A DNA stretch of 42,633 bases from JAAEQG01 sp023133475. Lineage in GTDB: Bacteria; Planctomycetota; Phycisphaerae; UBA1845. Position numbers and translations under genes: made by a program. Location: positions 1 to 42,633 of the forward strand of contig DAOVLE010000011.1 of NCBI GenBank assembly GCA_030631415.1, written 5' to 3'. The notes under the pieces are model-generated. The model was not told the origin of the DNA, searched no databases, and saw nothing but the letters and a program-made list of their open reading frames with translations. Numbering within the stretch: position 1 is the first letter of the stretch; each line of letters opens with the position of its first letter. Of the stretch, positions 25,535 to 34,607 are shown in pieces.

Positions 25535-27643
25535 ATGGCTGACAAGATTTACATCTCCGCCGCTGACGCCCATGCGGGCAGCAGTGTGATTGCCCTGGGA
25601 TTGGTGGGGATGTTGAGCAGGATTGTGGACCGCATCGGTTTCTTTAAGCCGGTGGGCGACGGGGCGAAGGATATGGATGTGGCGGTGGTGAAGTCGGCCT
25701 ACCGGCTGGCCTGCGACTCCAGTGATATGTGCCCGCTTTCGACGGTGCAGGCTCGCGAGTTGATGGCCCGCGGGGCGGAGAACACCATGCTCGACCGCAT
25801 CTGCACCGCATACGACGCGATCCGAGGAGCCAGCGACCTGGTGGTGCTGGAGGGCATCAGCCACGAGCGATCCCTCAACATCTTCGATCTGGACATCAAT
25901 GCCGCGATTGCCTCCCGGCTGGCGGCGCCGGTGGTGCTGGTGGCGGGTGCCTCCGTGGAAGGCAAACCGGTTTGCCCGGATGCCTTGGCCAACTCGATTA
26001 TCGGCACGTGGCGCTCGTTCGAGGAGAAAGGGTGCGAGCTGATCGGGGTGGTGGTCAACCGCGTCATGGGGGACCAGTTCGAGACCGCCAGGGAACGGTA
26101 CATCGAAGCCTTGCACAAAGAGGACATCACCGTCTTCGGAGTGCTCCCCGACCTGCCGTTCCTGAGCATGCCGCGCCTGGAGCAAATCGCCAGGGACCTG
26201 CGCAGCCAAGTGCTCAGTGGGGAGGAGTTTTTGCCCAACATCGCCACCAAGATTCGGGTGGCTGCCATGGAGCCAAGGAATTTCCTCGGTTGGCTGGACG
26301 TGGACAATACCCTGGTCATCACCCCCGGCGACCGGCACGATATCATGTTGGCGGTGACTTTGGCACAAATGTCGCCGCAGCATCGCCGGGTGTCGGGACT
26401 CATCCTGACCGGTGGGATGAAGCCGGACCCGGCTATTCTCAAACTGGTCGAAAGCCAGACCGGCCCCAAGTTCCCTATCCTGGCGGTGCGCACGGACACC
26501 TACACCACTGCCCGGGCGATAAGCAAGCTGGACGTTCGCATCCAGCCTGGCGAAGACGACAAGATTTACGCCGCCGTCGCCGCGGTCCAGCACAACGTGG
26601 AGGAAAGCAAGCTGTGGGACACGCTGGAGTTGGTCGGCACCAAACCGAAGGGGGCGGGCTCCTTCCTGGAGACGATCATCACCAAGGCGAAAAAGCTGGA
26701 CAAAGCCATCGTCTTCCCCGAGGGCGAGGAGGCCCGCACGATCCGCGCGGTTTCGCGGTTGGCTCAAGGTCAGGTGCTTCGCCCGATTCTGCTCGGCAAC
26801 CCGGAGAAGATTCAGGCCTTCTCCAAGTCGGAAAACGTGCCCCTGAACGGCGTGACGATCATCGATCCTTCAACTTCTGAAAAGCGGCAGCAATATGCCG
26901 AAATCGTCTATGAGATTCGCAAGGACCGACGAGGCGGCATGACCCAGGAGATCGCGATGCAATGGGTGGACAACTCGCCCATCCAATACGGGACGGTGAT
27001 GGTGCAGTGTGGTGAGGCCGACGGGCTGGTGGCTGGTGCGATTCACGCCACCGGGGACACCATCAGACCGGCGTTTCAGATCATCGGTGTGAGGCCTGAG
27101 GTTGGCGTTGCTTCGAGCGTTTTCTTTATGGTGTTCAAGGATCGGGTGTTGGTGTACGGCGACTGCGCCATTATCCCCAGTCCCAACGCTCAGGAGCTGG
27201 CGGGTATTGCCGTGGCTGCCGCCCGCACCGCCCGGTCGTTTGGTCTGGACCCGCGGGTGGCGATGTTGTCCTACTCGACCGGCACTTCCGGGGCTGGTGA
27301 CGACGTGGACAAGGTGACCGAAGCCACCGCCCTGGTCCACGAGCGTGATCCGGGCGTTGTGGTGGACGGTCCGATGCAGTACGACGCCGCCATCGACCCG
27401 GACATCGGCAAGCGCAAGCAGCCCGACTCGCCCGTCGCCGGGCAGGCCAATGTGTTTATCTTCCCCGATTTGGACGCCGGCAACATCGCCTACAAGGCGG
27501 TGCAGCGGATGAGTGGGGCCTTGGCGGTCGGGCCTGTCATGCAAGGAATGAATAAACCGATCAACGATCTTTCACGCGGGTGCAGCGTGGACGACATCTA
27601 TTACGTAGGTGCCATCACCGCCATCCAGGCAGATGGGTTGTAA
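25535..27643 (+). CDS. pta: Phosphate acetyltransferase (long form)
   Basis: 702 residues. It converts acetyl-CoA and phosphate to acetyl phosphate. The ATG at 25535 has GAGGAG 7 nt upstream and gives nearly the length of Escherichia coli Pta (714). The N-terminal domain (KIYISAADAHAGSSVIALGLV) is the BioD/P-loop-like part, although the loop has AGSS where nucleotide-binding members have GKT/S. A DRTGG-type regulatory domain lies around 240-360 (ITPGDRHDIMLA). The catalytic PTA domain runs from about 385 (KAKKLDKAIVFPEGEEARTI) to the end, with PNAQELAGIAV and VDGPMQYDAAI. The usual partner ackA lies 2.5 kb downstream, separated by a defence-type module. The TAA stop runs straight into AAGAGGC heptads. 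Confidence 0.95.
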   Translation: MADKIYISAADAHAGSSVIALGLVGMLSRIVDRIGFFKPVGDGAKDMDVAVVKSAYRLACDSSDMCPLSTVQARELMARGAENTMLDRICTAYDAIRGASDLVVLEGISHERSLNIFDLDINAAIASRLAAPVVLVAGASVEGKPVCPDALANSIIGTWRSFEEKGCELIGVVVNRVMGDQFETARERYIEALHKEDITVFGVLPDLPFLSMPRLEQIARDLRSQVLSGEEFLPNIATKIRVAAMEPRNFLGWLDVDNTLVITPGDRHDIMLAVTLAQMSPQHRRVSGLILTGGMKPDPAILKLVESQTGPKFPILAVRTDTYTTARAISKLDVRIQPGEDDKIYAAVAAVQHNVEESKLWDTLELVGTKPKGAGSFLETIITKAKKLDKAIVFPEGEEARTIRAVSRLAQGQVLRPILLGNPEKIQAFSKSENVPLNGVTIIDPSTSEKRQQYAEIVYEIRKDRRGGMTQEIAMQWVDNSPIQYGTVMVQCGEADGLVAGAIHATGDTIRPAFQIIGVRPEVGVASSVFFMVFKDRVLVYGDCAIIPSPNAQELAGIAVAAARTARSFGLDPRVAMLSYSTGTSGAGDDVDKVTEATALVHERDPGVVVDGPMQYDAAIDPDIGKRKQPDSPVAGQANVFIFPDLDAGNIAYKAVQRMSGALAVGPVMQGMNKPINDLSRGCSVDDIYYVGAITAIQADGL

Positions 27644-28062
27644 GAGGCAAAAGGCAAGAGGCAAGAGGCAAGAGGTGTAGGGCGGGTTCCACCCGCCACT
27701 GGAGCGTGGTGGGTGCCCCATCCCGTTTCGCCGGTCCGAAGGACCGGCGAACGGGGTGGGGGACGGATGGCCGCTCTCTTATGGTCGCGGTACTGATTGG
27801 TTCGCGTCAGTCCCCCACCCCGTCCGGATGCCTGCTTCGCAGGCATCCGGAACGGGATGGGGCACCCGGCCTTAACCTGGGGCTATTATGTTCCATCCGC
27901 CACACCATGCCATAACGGCGGGTGGAACCCGCCCTACTGGACAATCCAGCCGATTTGCCATCTACTGCCGGTGTCCGAGCAAATTCCCGGCGAACGGGAC
28001 GACGTGGGTTTGACGATGGCCCAAGTCTGTTCACCAGGCTTGCGGGCGAGGAGCAGTAATCC
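27644..28062. repeat. Repeat gap with two flank-sharing hairpins
   Basis: AAGAGGC heptads (27642-27675) are followed by a GTAGGGCGGGTTCCACCCGCC hairpin (27677-27697). Next come two strong hairpins: CGCCGGTCC with its complement (27729-27749) and CCGGATGCCTGC with its complement (27834-27860). Both are bordered by similar CCCCAYCCCG/CGGGGTGGGG-type sequence. Between them is GGCCGCTCTCTTATGGTCGC, also found at 34652. The right half of a GGCGGG element ends at 27937. From 27938 to 28062 the sequence is unique, with GAGGAG at 28048-28053 before the ATPase start. Confidence 0.75.
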
Positions 28063-29388
28063 ATGTGGATCGAAGAACTCAAGCTCGAAAACATCCGGTG
28101 TTTCGAGAACCAGACCATCAGGTTCGCAAGGGGGGAATCGCATTATCGATGGGTAACGTTCCTGAGCGAGAACGGCGGCGGAAAGAGCACCGCACTTCAG
28201 GCTTTGGCGTTGCTTCTGGCAGGCCCGGAGGGGGCACAAAAGCTCTTGCCTCGCCCAGTAGGCTGGCTGCGAAATGAAGACAAGCCGGGGAAGATATCAG
28301 TGCGCATCCATCAGGGAGACAACGACCCAGGCCAGTTCGGCAAGGAGAAGGTGACACGCGCTTTCGGCTACACCTTTTTTCTGACTGGGAGCCAAAAGCT
28401 CACCATACGCAACAAAACGTTTACCGAACCCACCATCCAGGAATCCGGTGCTAGACATTTAACCTGGTTGCGTCAAAACGCCTTGACGTCGAAAGGCACC
28501 GGGTGGTTCGCGGTTGGATACGGTGCATTTCGTCGGCTGACGCGCTCCAGTCAGATCATCGTTCCGTCGCTCCAGGCACAAGCGCGGTTCACCAACTTTT
28601 CCACGCAGTTCGACGAGGACCAGCCGCTATCCGCATTCGAACGCTGGATGGTCTATCTCGACTACCGAATCGTGAAGGAGAATGACACAGAGGCACAACG
28701 ACAAAAGGAACTTGGGGTCCTCGCAATCAACAAGGTCCTCCCCGCAGAGGTCCGGTTTGACAGCGTGACCGCCGAAGGCCGAATTTTGTTTAACGTCGAT
28801 GGGCAGATCGTCCCGACCATTGCTCTGAGCGACGGGTATCGGAGCATCCTGGCACTGGCGGGGGATCTGATCTGGCGATTGATCGCAGCCTATCCCAAAA
28901 GCGACGATCCGCTAAAGGAAGAAGGTATTGTGCTTATCGACGAGTTGGATATTCATCTCCATCCGATCTGGCAACGCGACATTGCTGGTTGGCTTGCCGA
29001 ACAATTTCCGAATCTTCAATTCGTGGTGGCGACGCACAGCCCGTTGATCGCCGCCGGTGCAGGCGACGGTGCCCTGACCCTTCGTTTTCACTTGGACTCC
29101 GGCAGTTCCGTCGTCGAGAGGGTTGAGAACATCGCCGCGATGAATGTTGATCGCATTCTCCAAAGCGAAGCCTTTGGATTAGTATCCCCCTATTCGCCCC
29201 AAACACAGGGTAAAATAGACCGTTACGACGAACTGGCCCGTAAGGGAAAACGCCGGTCCGTCGCGGAAAACGACGAGTTCCAGGAGCTTTTTGACTTCAT
29301 GAAAACCGCACGCCCCATCGGTGGCCCTCCGCCGAAAGATTCCAATGAGGCGAAGATTGAGGCCTATTTGGAGAAGGCTCTGCGATGA
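28063..29388 (+). CDS. PtuA-like AAA/ABC-type ATPase of a defence module
   Basis: 441 residues with an SMC/RecF-like ATPase fold. The Walker A motif is S35-ENGGGKST; the first Gly of the usual GENGSGKST is Ser. The signature LSDGYRS is at 255-261, Walker B IVLIDELD at 289-296 and the H-loop ATHSP at 323-327. The opening IEELKLENIRCFENQTI is typical of AAA_15/AAA_21 proteins in phage-defence systems. Its ATGA overlap with the HNH gene downstream makes a two-gene unit like Septu PtuA/PtuB or the effector pair of some retrons. It is shorter than classical PtuA. The last 60 residues (DYELARKG-like region onward) lack a clear domain. Role in defence is inferred from this pairing, not shown. Confidence 0.85.
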   Translation: MWIEELKLENIRCFENQTIRFARGESHYRWVTFLSENGGGKSTALQALALLLAGPEGAQKLLPRPVGWLRNEDKPGKISVRIHQGDNDPGQFGKEKVTRAFGYTFFLTGSQKLTIRNKTFTEPTIQESGARHLTWLRQNALTSKGTGWFAVGYGAFRRLTRSSQIIVPSLQAQARFTNFSTQFDEDQPLSAFERWMVYLDYRIVKENDTEAQRQKELGVLAINKVLPAEVRFDSVTAEGRILFNVDGQIVPTIALSDGYRSILALAGDLIWRLIAAYPKSDDPLKEEGIVLIDELDIHLHPIWQRDIAGWLAEQFPNLQFVVATHSPLIAAGAGDGALTLRFHLDSGSSVVERVENIAAMNVDRILQSEAFGLVSPYSPQTQGKIDRYDELARKGKRRSVAENDEFQELFDFMKTARPIGGPPPKDSNEAKIEAYLEKALR

Positions 29389-30062
29389 TCGAGGTCAAAC
29401 GCCCGCCCGAACCAGGGGCGCTTAAACGAAATGGGGCAAAGTGGAAGCAAAAACTCTTAAAGGCACAAACAAAAAGGGAAAAGAAACTAGCCAAAGAGAA
29501 GTATAGGCACTCCGACGTGAAGGCAACTTTGGTGACCATGTTTGGCGGCAAATGTGCTTACTGTGAAAGCAGGATCACCCACCTGGACTACGGGCATATT
29601 GAACACTACAGGCCGAAGTCACGCTTTCCGAAACTTACATTCGAATGGTCGAATTTGCTGTTGGCATGTGGTGTGTGCAATGGGGCGGAGCACAAAGGGG
29701 GCCAATTTCCGGATAGGGCCGGCGGGGGGCCGTTGGTTAATCCTTGTGATGACAATCCTTCAGATCATTTCCGATTTCAATACGACCCGGACACAAAACT
29801 AGCAAGCGTATACGGAACAACAACACGAGGCGAAACAACCGAAAAGCTCCTCGGTCTAAACCGACATTGGCTGCGCAAGTATCGTTCGGAACAGGTACGG
29901 AAACTTGTTGCATTGGCACGGTTTGCACGATCAGACCCTGATGCGCGTGTCTTATTAAATGAGGCGTGCCAAGGAAACGCCGAATACGCGGCTTTTGCAA
30001 GAACGCTGTGTGGCGACTGGAGCATCAATGATACCCGATCGGGCGTTGGGCGTGGGTTGTAG
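29385..30062 (+). CDS. PtuB-like HNH endonuclease
   Basis: 225 residues. The zinc and catalytic parts of an HNH nuclease are visible: C57-AY-C60, H71-IEH74 followed by YRPKS, N90 in FEWSNLLLACGVCNG, and C95/C98. The run EHKGGQFPD then PLVNPCDDNPSDHF is characteristic of the TIGR02646/PtuB group of Septu and retron-linked nucleases. In such systems the ATPase controls a nuclease that attacks DNA or RNA after phage infection. Its start overlaps the ATPase stop by 4 nt. The gene is clearly richer in A and T (many AAA Lys codons near the start) than its neighbours, which suggests recent transfer. The stop TAG (30060-30062) comes from a GTAGGGCGGG repeat. Confidence 0.88.
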   Translation: MIEVKRPPEPGALKRNGAKWKQKLLKAQTKREKKLAKEKYRHSDVKATLVTMFGGKCAYCESRITHLDYGHIEHYRPKSRFPKLTFEWSNLLLACGVCNGAEHKGGQFPDRAGGGPLVNPCDDNPSDHFRFQYDPDTKLASVYGTTTRGETTEKLLGLNRHWLRKYRSEQVRKLVALARFARSDPDARVLLNEACQGNAEYAAFARTLCGDWSINDTRSGVGRGL

Positions 30063-30121
30063 GGCGGGTTCCACCCGCCTTCTTGCTGAAAGCTGACAGC
30101 TTTCCGAAAGGTGATAACTAC

Positions 30122-31309
30122 ATGAAGATTCTCGTCATCAACAGCGGCAGCTCGTCGATCAAGTACAAGCTCTACGATATGGCCAGGCAGACAGAATGCG
30201 CCACCGGCTTGATCGAACGGATGGGCGAAGCCCAATCCCACATCACCCACCAGTGCAACGGTGTGGAAACGCGGTTGACCGAACCCATTCCCGACGCGGA
30301 CCGTGGTGTCGCCCGCTTGATCGAGTTACTGATCACCGTGGGCGATCCGGCTCCGCTGTCCAGCCCGGACGAGGTGGCGGGGGTCGGGCACCGCGTGGTT
30401 CACGGTGGGGAGGCGTTCAGCGAGTCGGTCATCGTGGACGATAAGGTGCTGGCGACCATCGAGGAATGCGTTTCGCTGGCTCCGCTGCACAACCCGGCGA
30501 ACCTGGCGGGACTGATAGCCGCCATGAAAATCCTGCCCGGAAAACCGCAGGCGGCAGTGTTCGACACCGCCTACTTCCAAACCATGCCCCCCTGTGCCTA
30601 CCACTATGCCCTACCGCAGGAGTGGTACGAGAAGTACCGTATCCGCCGCTACGGATTCCACGGCACCAGCCACCGCTACGTAGCCATGCGTGCAGCCGAA
30701 CTACTCGACAAGCCTCTGCCAAACCTGATCACCTTGCACCTGGGCAACGGGTGCAGCATGTCGTGCATCCGTGCCGGCCACGCCGTCGACCAGACCATGG
30801 GCCTGACCCCTCTGGAGGGGCTGGTGATGGGCACGCGGAGCGGTGACATCGATCCGGCGATCATCTTCCATCTGATCCGCCAGGGCTTGAGCGTCGAGGA
30901 GGTCCGCACCGGCCTGGAGAAGAAAAGCGGGTTGCTGGGCGTCAGCGGCGTAGCCCGAGACCTGCGCGACGTTGCCGAGGCGGCTCAGGCTGGGAACAGC
31001 CGCGCGGCGTTGGCGATCGACGTTTTCGCCCACCGGGCCCGTAAATACGTCGGGGCTTTCCTGGCGGAGTTGGGCGCCTGCGACGCGGTGGTGTTCACCG
31101 GCGGAATCGGCGAAAATGCCGCCTTCATGCGTGAGAAGATTATCAGCAACCTCAGCCCGCTCGGCATCGAACTGGACACCAGTCTCAACGGCCACCGCAA
31201 CAAAGAGCCGTTTCGGATCAGTGCCGCCGCCAGCCGCACCGCCATCTGGGTCATCCCCACCAACGAGGAGTTGATGATCGCCCGCGACACTGCCCGGCTG
31301 ATTTCGTAG
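30122..31309 (+). CDS. ackA: Acetate kinase
   Basis: 395 residues. It makes ATP and acetate from acetyl phosphate, or the reverse. All family blocks are present: NSGSSSIKYKLYD at the N-terminus, GVGHRVVHGGE (near 80), GFHGTSHRYV (near 180), LHLGNGCSM (near 207), GTRSGDIDP and VFTGGIGENA (near 325). The ATG at 30122 has AAAGGTGA about 8 nt upstream. The gene follows the HNH gene after a repeat hairpin (30059-30079). Together with pta it forms the acetate branch, here split by about 2.5 kb of repeats and the ATPase-HNH module. Confidence 0.97.
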   Translation: MKILVINSGSSSIKYKLYDMARQTECATGLIERMGEAQSHITHQCNGVETRLTEPIPDADRGVARLIELLITVGDPAPLSSPDEVAGVGHRVVHGGEAFSESVIVDDKVLATIEECVSLAPLHNPANLAGLIAAMKILPGKPQAAVFDTAYFQTMPPCAYHYALPQEWYEKYRIRRYGFHGTSHRYVAMRAAELLDKPLPNLITLHLGNGCSMSCIRAGHAVDQTMGLTPLEGLVMGTRSGDIDPAIIFHLIRQGLSVEEVRTGLEKKSGLLGVSGVARDLRDVAEAAQAGNSRAALAIDVFAHRARKYVGAFLAELGACDAVVFTGGIGENAAFMREKIISNLSPLGIELDTSLNGHRNKEPFRISAAASRTAIWVIPTNEELMIARDTARLIS

Positions 31310-31325
31310 AGCAGGATTGCAAAAT

Positions 31326-31413
31326 AAGTCCAAAGTCCAAAGTCAGAGACCCGCGGGACCTTGGACTTGGGACTTTGGACTTTGGACTGAAAGGCGGGTG
31401 AAACCCGCCCTAC
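31326..31413. repeat. GTCCAAA heptads as an 18-bp inverted repeat, plus GGCGGG hairpin
   Basis: AGTCCAAAGTCCAAAGTC (31327-31344) pairs perfectly with 31371-31388. Each arm is made of GTCCAAA heptads. Directly after it is AAGGCGGGTGAAACCCGCC ending CTAC (31391-31413). It lies 17 nt after the ackA stop and may act as its terminator. Confidence 0.85.
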
Positions 31414-31532
31414 GTCTCGAGCATCCATACGCCCCGCCTTGACAAGACTTTGGGTTGTTTCAAGAATAGCACCGGTCGTGTCCCCGCTAAACAGGTGTAA
31501 GCGGTGGTATTCCAAGCGAGGTTCAAGTTGCC

Positions 31533-34500
31533 ATGAGCACCATCAGTTGGTTTGACAGGTATCGGGTTCGAGAGGTTTGGGTGTTGGGTTTGCTGGCAGT
31601 GGGGATTGCCGGTGCGTCCTCGATTGTTTCGGCGGCGCCGCTGGTCTGTTATGTGAACAACCACGCCTACCCCGTCGAACGTTCGGAAACCGAGTTTGCC
31701 CTTGAGCTATTATCGGGCGATACGCCCGCTGCCGCCGCCGCCCGGTTCGAGATGTTGGGGCTGGGCAGCGTCGAGGCTCTGCCGTGGGGGCCTGAGGATG
31801 GGCGTTTTGCCATTCTGCGCGTTGCCCGAGCCGACGCCGAAACCAGGGTGCGGGCTCGAGAGTGCGGTCTGGTGAAGTCGGTTCGACGCGTGTATCGGTT
31901 TCATGCCGATGGTCTGCCGCATATTGGTAGCGGGCGACTGGTCGTCCGCCTCGCGGAGGGTATTGGCGAAGATGCGCTCGCCGCCCTGTCGGCGGACTAC
32001 GGTGCCCGGCTGATCCAGGCTGTCGGCGGGCTTGGCGGGACTTACGTTCTCGAACCGCTCGATCCGGCGATCGACGAGGTCGAGCTGGCAGCCCACATGC
32101 ACCAGGACCCCCGCACCGTGTACGCCCATCCCGACTTGATCTCACCCATGATCAAGACGCAGTTTGAGTGGGACGACGAGTTCTTCAGCCCGCTGAAGAC
32201 CGAGCCTCTGGCTGATTTGCAATGGCATCTTGACAACACCGGGCAGGAAGGCGGGGTGTTGGGGGCGGACATCAATATCGCCGATGCTTTTACAGCCGGC
32301 GAGTACGGTGAGGGGGTTGTCGTCGGGATGCTCGACGACGCTTGCGATGTGTTCCACGAAGACCTGCTCCCCAACTATACCAACGTCAGCCACAATACCC
32401 GCACCGGCGCGGTTTCGGACACCGCCGCCAATCCGGTGTCCGAGAAAGAAAGACACGGCACGGCGATGATGGGGCTGATCTGCGCCCCGCTCAACAGCAA
32501 AGGCATTGCCGGAGTGGCCCCCGATGCGCGGTTCACCGTCTCACGTGGAGCGGACGACGGTTTGTCCGCCTCGCAGATTGCCGATGCCTTTGATTTTGCC
32601 ATGCAGCGCGGGGTGGACGTGCACTGCAACAGTTGGGCCGACGAGCCGGGGACCCCCGTCCTGAGCGTCGTGTGCAATGCCGTGGAAGAGGCCTTTACCG
32701 ACGGGCGCGACGGGTTCGGCATGGTCGTGGTGTTCCCCACCGGCAATGACGGGGAACTCTTTGAGCCGAGCGCCGTGTTGGCTGGTTTGACCAACAACCA
32801 GGGGCATAAGCTGGTCATTGGCGTGGGGGCGTGCAATGCCCACGAGCGGGTGGCTTCTTACAGTAACTACGGTGTTGGCGTGGTGGACGTGCTGGCTCCC
32901 AGCGGGGACATTTTCCTGCCCCAGATTGTCACCACCGACAACACCGATGAAAACTTCCCCAGTGCCCCCGGCTACAACATCGGTGGTGTGGACGATTTTG
33001 GGCTGGAGAACCTGTCCGATTCGTCCTACACGCAGGGTGACAGCTTTTCAGAGGTGAGCGACCGGGATTTCTTCGGCACATCAGCCGCTTGTGCGCAAGC
33101 GGCTGGCGTGGCGGCGCTGGTGATGGGTGCCAGTAGCGTTTCCGAGATTACCGCCACGCAGGTGCGGGCGATTCTGGAGCACACTGCCGACCAGATTCCA
33201 ATCGCCGATCTCGAGGAAGGTGACTACAACGGAATCACCCGGCGAAGCCGCAAGTACGGCTACGGGCGGGTCAACGCCGGAAAGGCTGTCGAAGCCGCGA
33301 GTATGATGACCACTAATAATCCCTATGCCTGGCCTGAGCGGGTCAGGAATGTGGCTGTGTCGGATTTTGAGGGCGGCAAGATTCTCCGTTGGGAGAAAAA
33401 CGACGACCTGCGAATAACCGAGGTGCCGGTCGAGGGCGGCGAGGAAGGCGAAACCGAAGAGCAGGCGTGGGGGGACGAAACGACGGGAGTGCTCGTCGTG
33501 CGACGCATCGGGCTGGACTTCGAGTGGGTCCCCACCGACGGCCAGAACTACTATCACGGCCTAACAGTCGATTATGAGCAGGATGTCACCGTGGTGCAGG
33601 CCGGTGACAATCTTTCGTATGAGTTTGACGACTCTCTTGGCATCATCTATTTCGGCATTTTCGCCCGCAATGCCGCCAGTCGGTATTCCTTTGGTGTATC
33701 CATCGATTCGCAAGGCAACATTGTGGAACACGGGCACAGCATCAACACCGGCGAGGCGGATGCCAACGATAACGACAACACGCCGGATATCCCCACGCCG
33801 GTCTATCCGACGGTATCGATCGAGGTTTCACCGCTCTCGGGTCGCTCGCCGTTGAAGGTTTCCTTTAAGGGCAACTCCCCGGAATCGGATTCCGCGATCG
33901 AGTCGGTTAGCTGGGATTTCGGTGACGGCAGCCCGCCGGTCGCTCAGGCTGTGACTGAGCACACCTACGTGGTTTCCGGGACCCAGCAGATCACCTTCAC
34001 CGCGACCTTGACGATCGTGGATGCCGACGGCGACGAGGGGAAGCGTTCGGTGAACATCGTCGTCCTCCCGGCAGAGGGGGTGGAGGAAGACCCTTCCACC
34101 GGCGGGATTCGCATTCTCATTACCGAACCTGGCGGTTCCTCGTTGGACATCGGTGATCTTGGGGAGGTTGGCAGTCGTATCGAGCTCACCGTGGACACCA
34201 CCCGTATCGTGGGCACTCCGCAGAGTGTTTTCTGGAACCTGGGCGACGGGACCACTGCCCGCAGCTTTGTTGTGTCACACGTTTATGATATTTCCGGCAC
34301 TTTCCCCATTTTGGCGGAGGTAACCGCTCTTACTTCTTCCGGTGACACGTTGGTCTTCCAGGCGTCTCGTCTGTTCACGGTGTTGGGCACCGGCACCGGA
34401 AACGATAACGATAACGATAACGATAACGACAACACCAACGATAACGGTTCGCCTTCTTCCGGTGGCGGGACAGCCGCTTCGGGGAGTGTTTGCGGTGTGG

Positions 34501-34607
34501 GCATGTTGGTTCCCATGCTGGCGATGGTGGGTTTGGCTGTGCTGCGCGGCTCGATATCCACTTTGCCCTTCTTCACACGAAGGCGCAGAGCACGCAGAAA
34601 AGAATAA
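31533..34607 (+). CDS. Secreted subtilisin-family (S8) protease with PKD domains and C-terminal anchor
   Basis: 1024 residues. A signal peptide (about 1-35, ending VSAA) is followed by a prodomain, then a catalytic domain at about 235-590. Its S8 triad is Asp in VVVGMLDDACD, His in ERHGTAMMG and Ser in FFGTSAACAQAAG, with the oxyanion Asn in PTGNDGE. The opening of the domain (DDACDVFHEDLLPN) resembles kexin/proprotein-convertase types. Two PKD-like domains follow (VSWDFGDGSPP near 790 and VFWNLGDGT near 895). A linker of Asp-Asn repeats leads to SVCGVGM, one membrane helix and RRRRARRKE. This three-part end looks like a C-terminal sorting signal, but it is not PEP-CTERM. A likely role is degradation of extracellular protein, feeding peptide uptake. 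Single gene. Confidence 0.92.
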   Translation: MSTISWFDRYRVREVWVLGLLAVGIAGASSIVSAAPLVCYVNNHAYPVERSETEFALELLSGDTPAAAAARFEMLGLGSVEALPWGPEDGRFAILRVARADAETRVRARECGLVKSVRRVYRFHADGLPHIGSGRLVVRLAEGIGEDALAALSADYGARLIQAVGGLGGTYVLEPLDPAIDEVELAAHMHQDPRTVYAHPDLISPMIKTQFEWDDEFFSPLKTEPLADLQWHLDNTGQEGGVLGADINIADAFTAGEYGEGVVVGMLDDACDVFHEDLLPNYTNVSHNTRTGAVSDTAANPVSEKERHGTAMMGLICAPLNSKGIAGVAPDARFTVSRGADDGLSASQIADAFDFAMQRGVDVHCNSWADEPGTPVLSVVCNAVEEAFTDGRDGFGMVVVFPTGNDGELFEPSAVLAGLTNNQGHKLVIGVGACNAHERVASYSNYGVGVVDVLAPSGDIFLPQIVTTDNTDENFPSAPGYNIGGVDDFGLENLSDSSYTQGDSFSEVSDRDFFGTSAACAQAAGVAALVMGASSVSEITATQVRAILEHTADQIPIADLEEGDYNGITRRSRKYGYGRVNAGKAVEAASMMTTNNPYAWPERVRNVAVSDFEGGKILRWEKNDDLRITEVPVEGGEEGETEEQAWGDETTGVLVVRRIGLDFEWVPTDGQNYYHGLTVDYEQDVTVVQAGDNLSYEFDDSLGIIYFGIFARNAASRYSFGVSIDSQGNIVEHGHSINTGEADANDNDNTPDIPTPVYPTVSIEVSPLSGRSPLKVSFKGNSPESDSAIESVSWDFGDGSPPVAQAVTEHTYVVSGTQQITFTATLTIVDADGDEGKRSVNIVVLPAEGVEEDPSTGGIRILITEPGGSSLDIGDLGEVGSRIELTVDTTRIVGTPQSVFWNLGDGTTARSFVVSHVYDISGTFPILAEVTALTSSGDTLVFQASRLFTVLGTGTGNDNDNDNDNDNTNDNGSPSSGGGTAASGSVCGVGMLVPMLAMVGLAVLRGSISTLPFFTRRRRARRKE

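Noticed and set aside
25457..26767. Minus-strand open frame of about 436 codons
   Set aside because: It is antisense to pta. High GC keeps the opposite frame open, and the product is His/Gln/Arg-rich without motifs.
27938..30062. Retron with PtuAB effectors
   Set aside because: No reverse transcriptase gene and no msr/msd-like structure could be found; only the ATPase and HNH genes are present.
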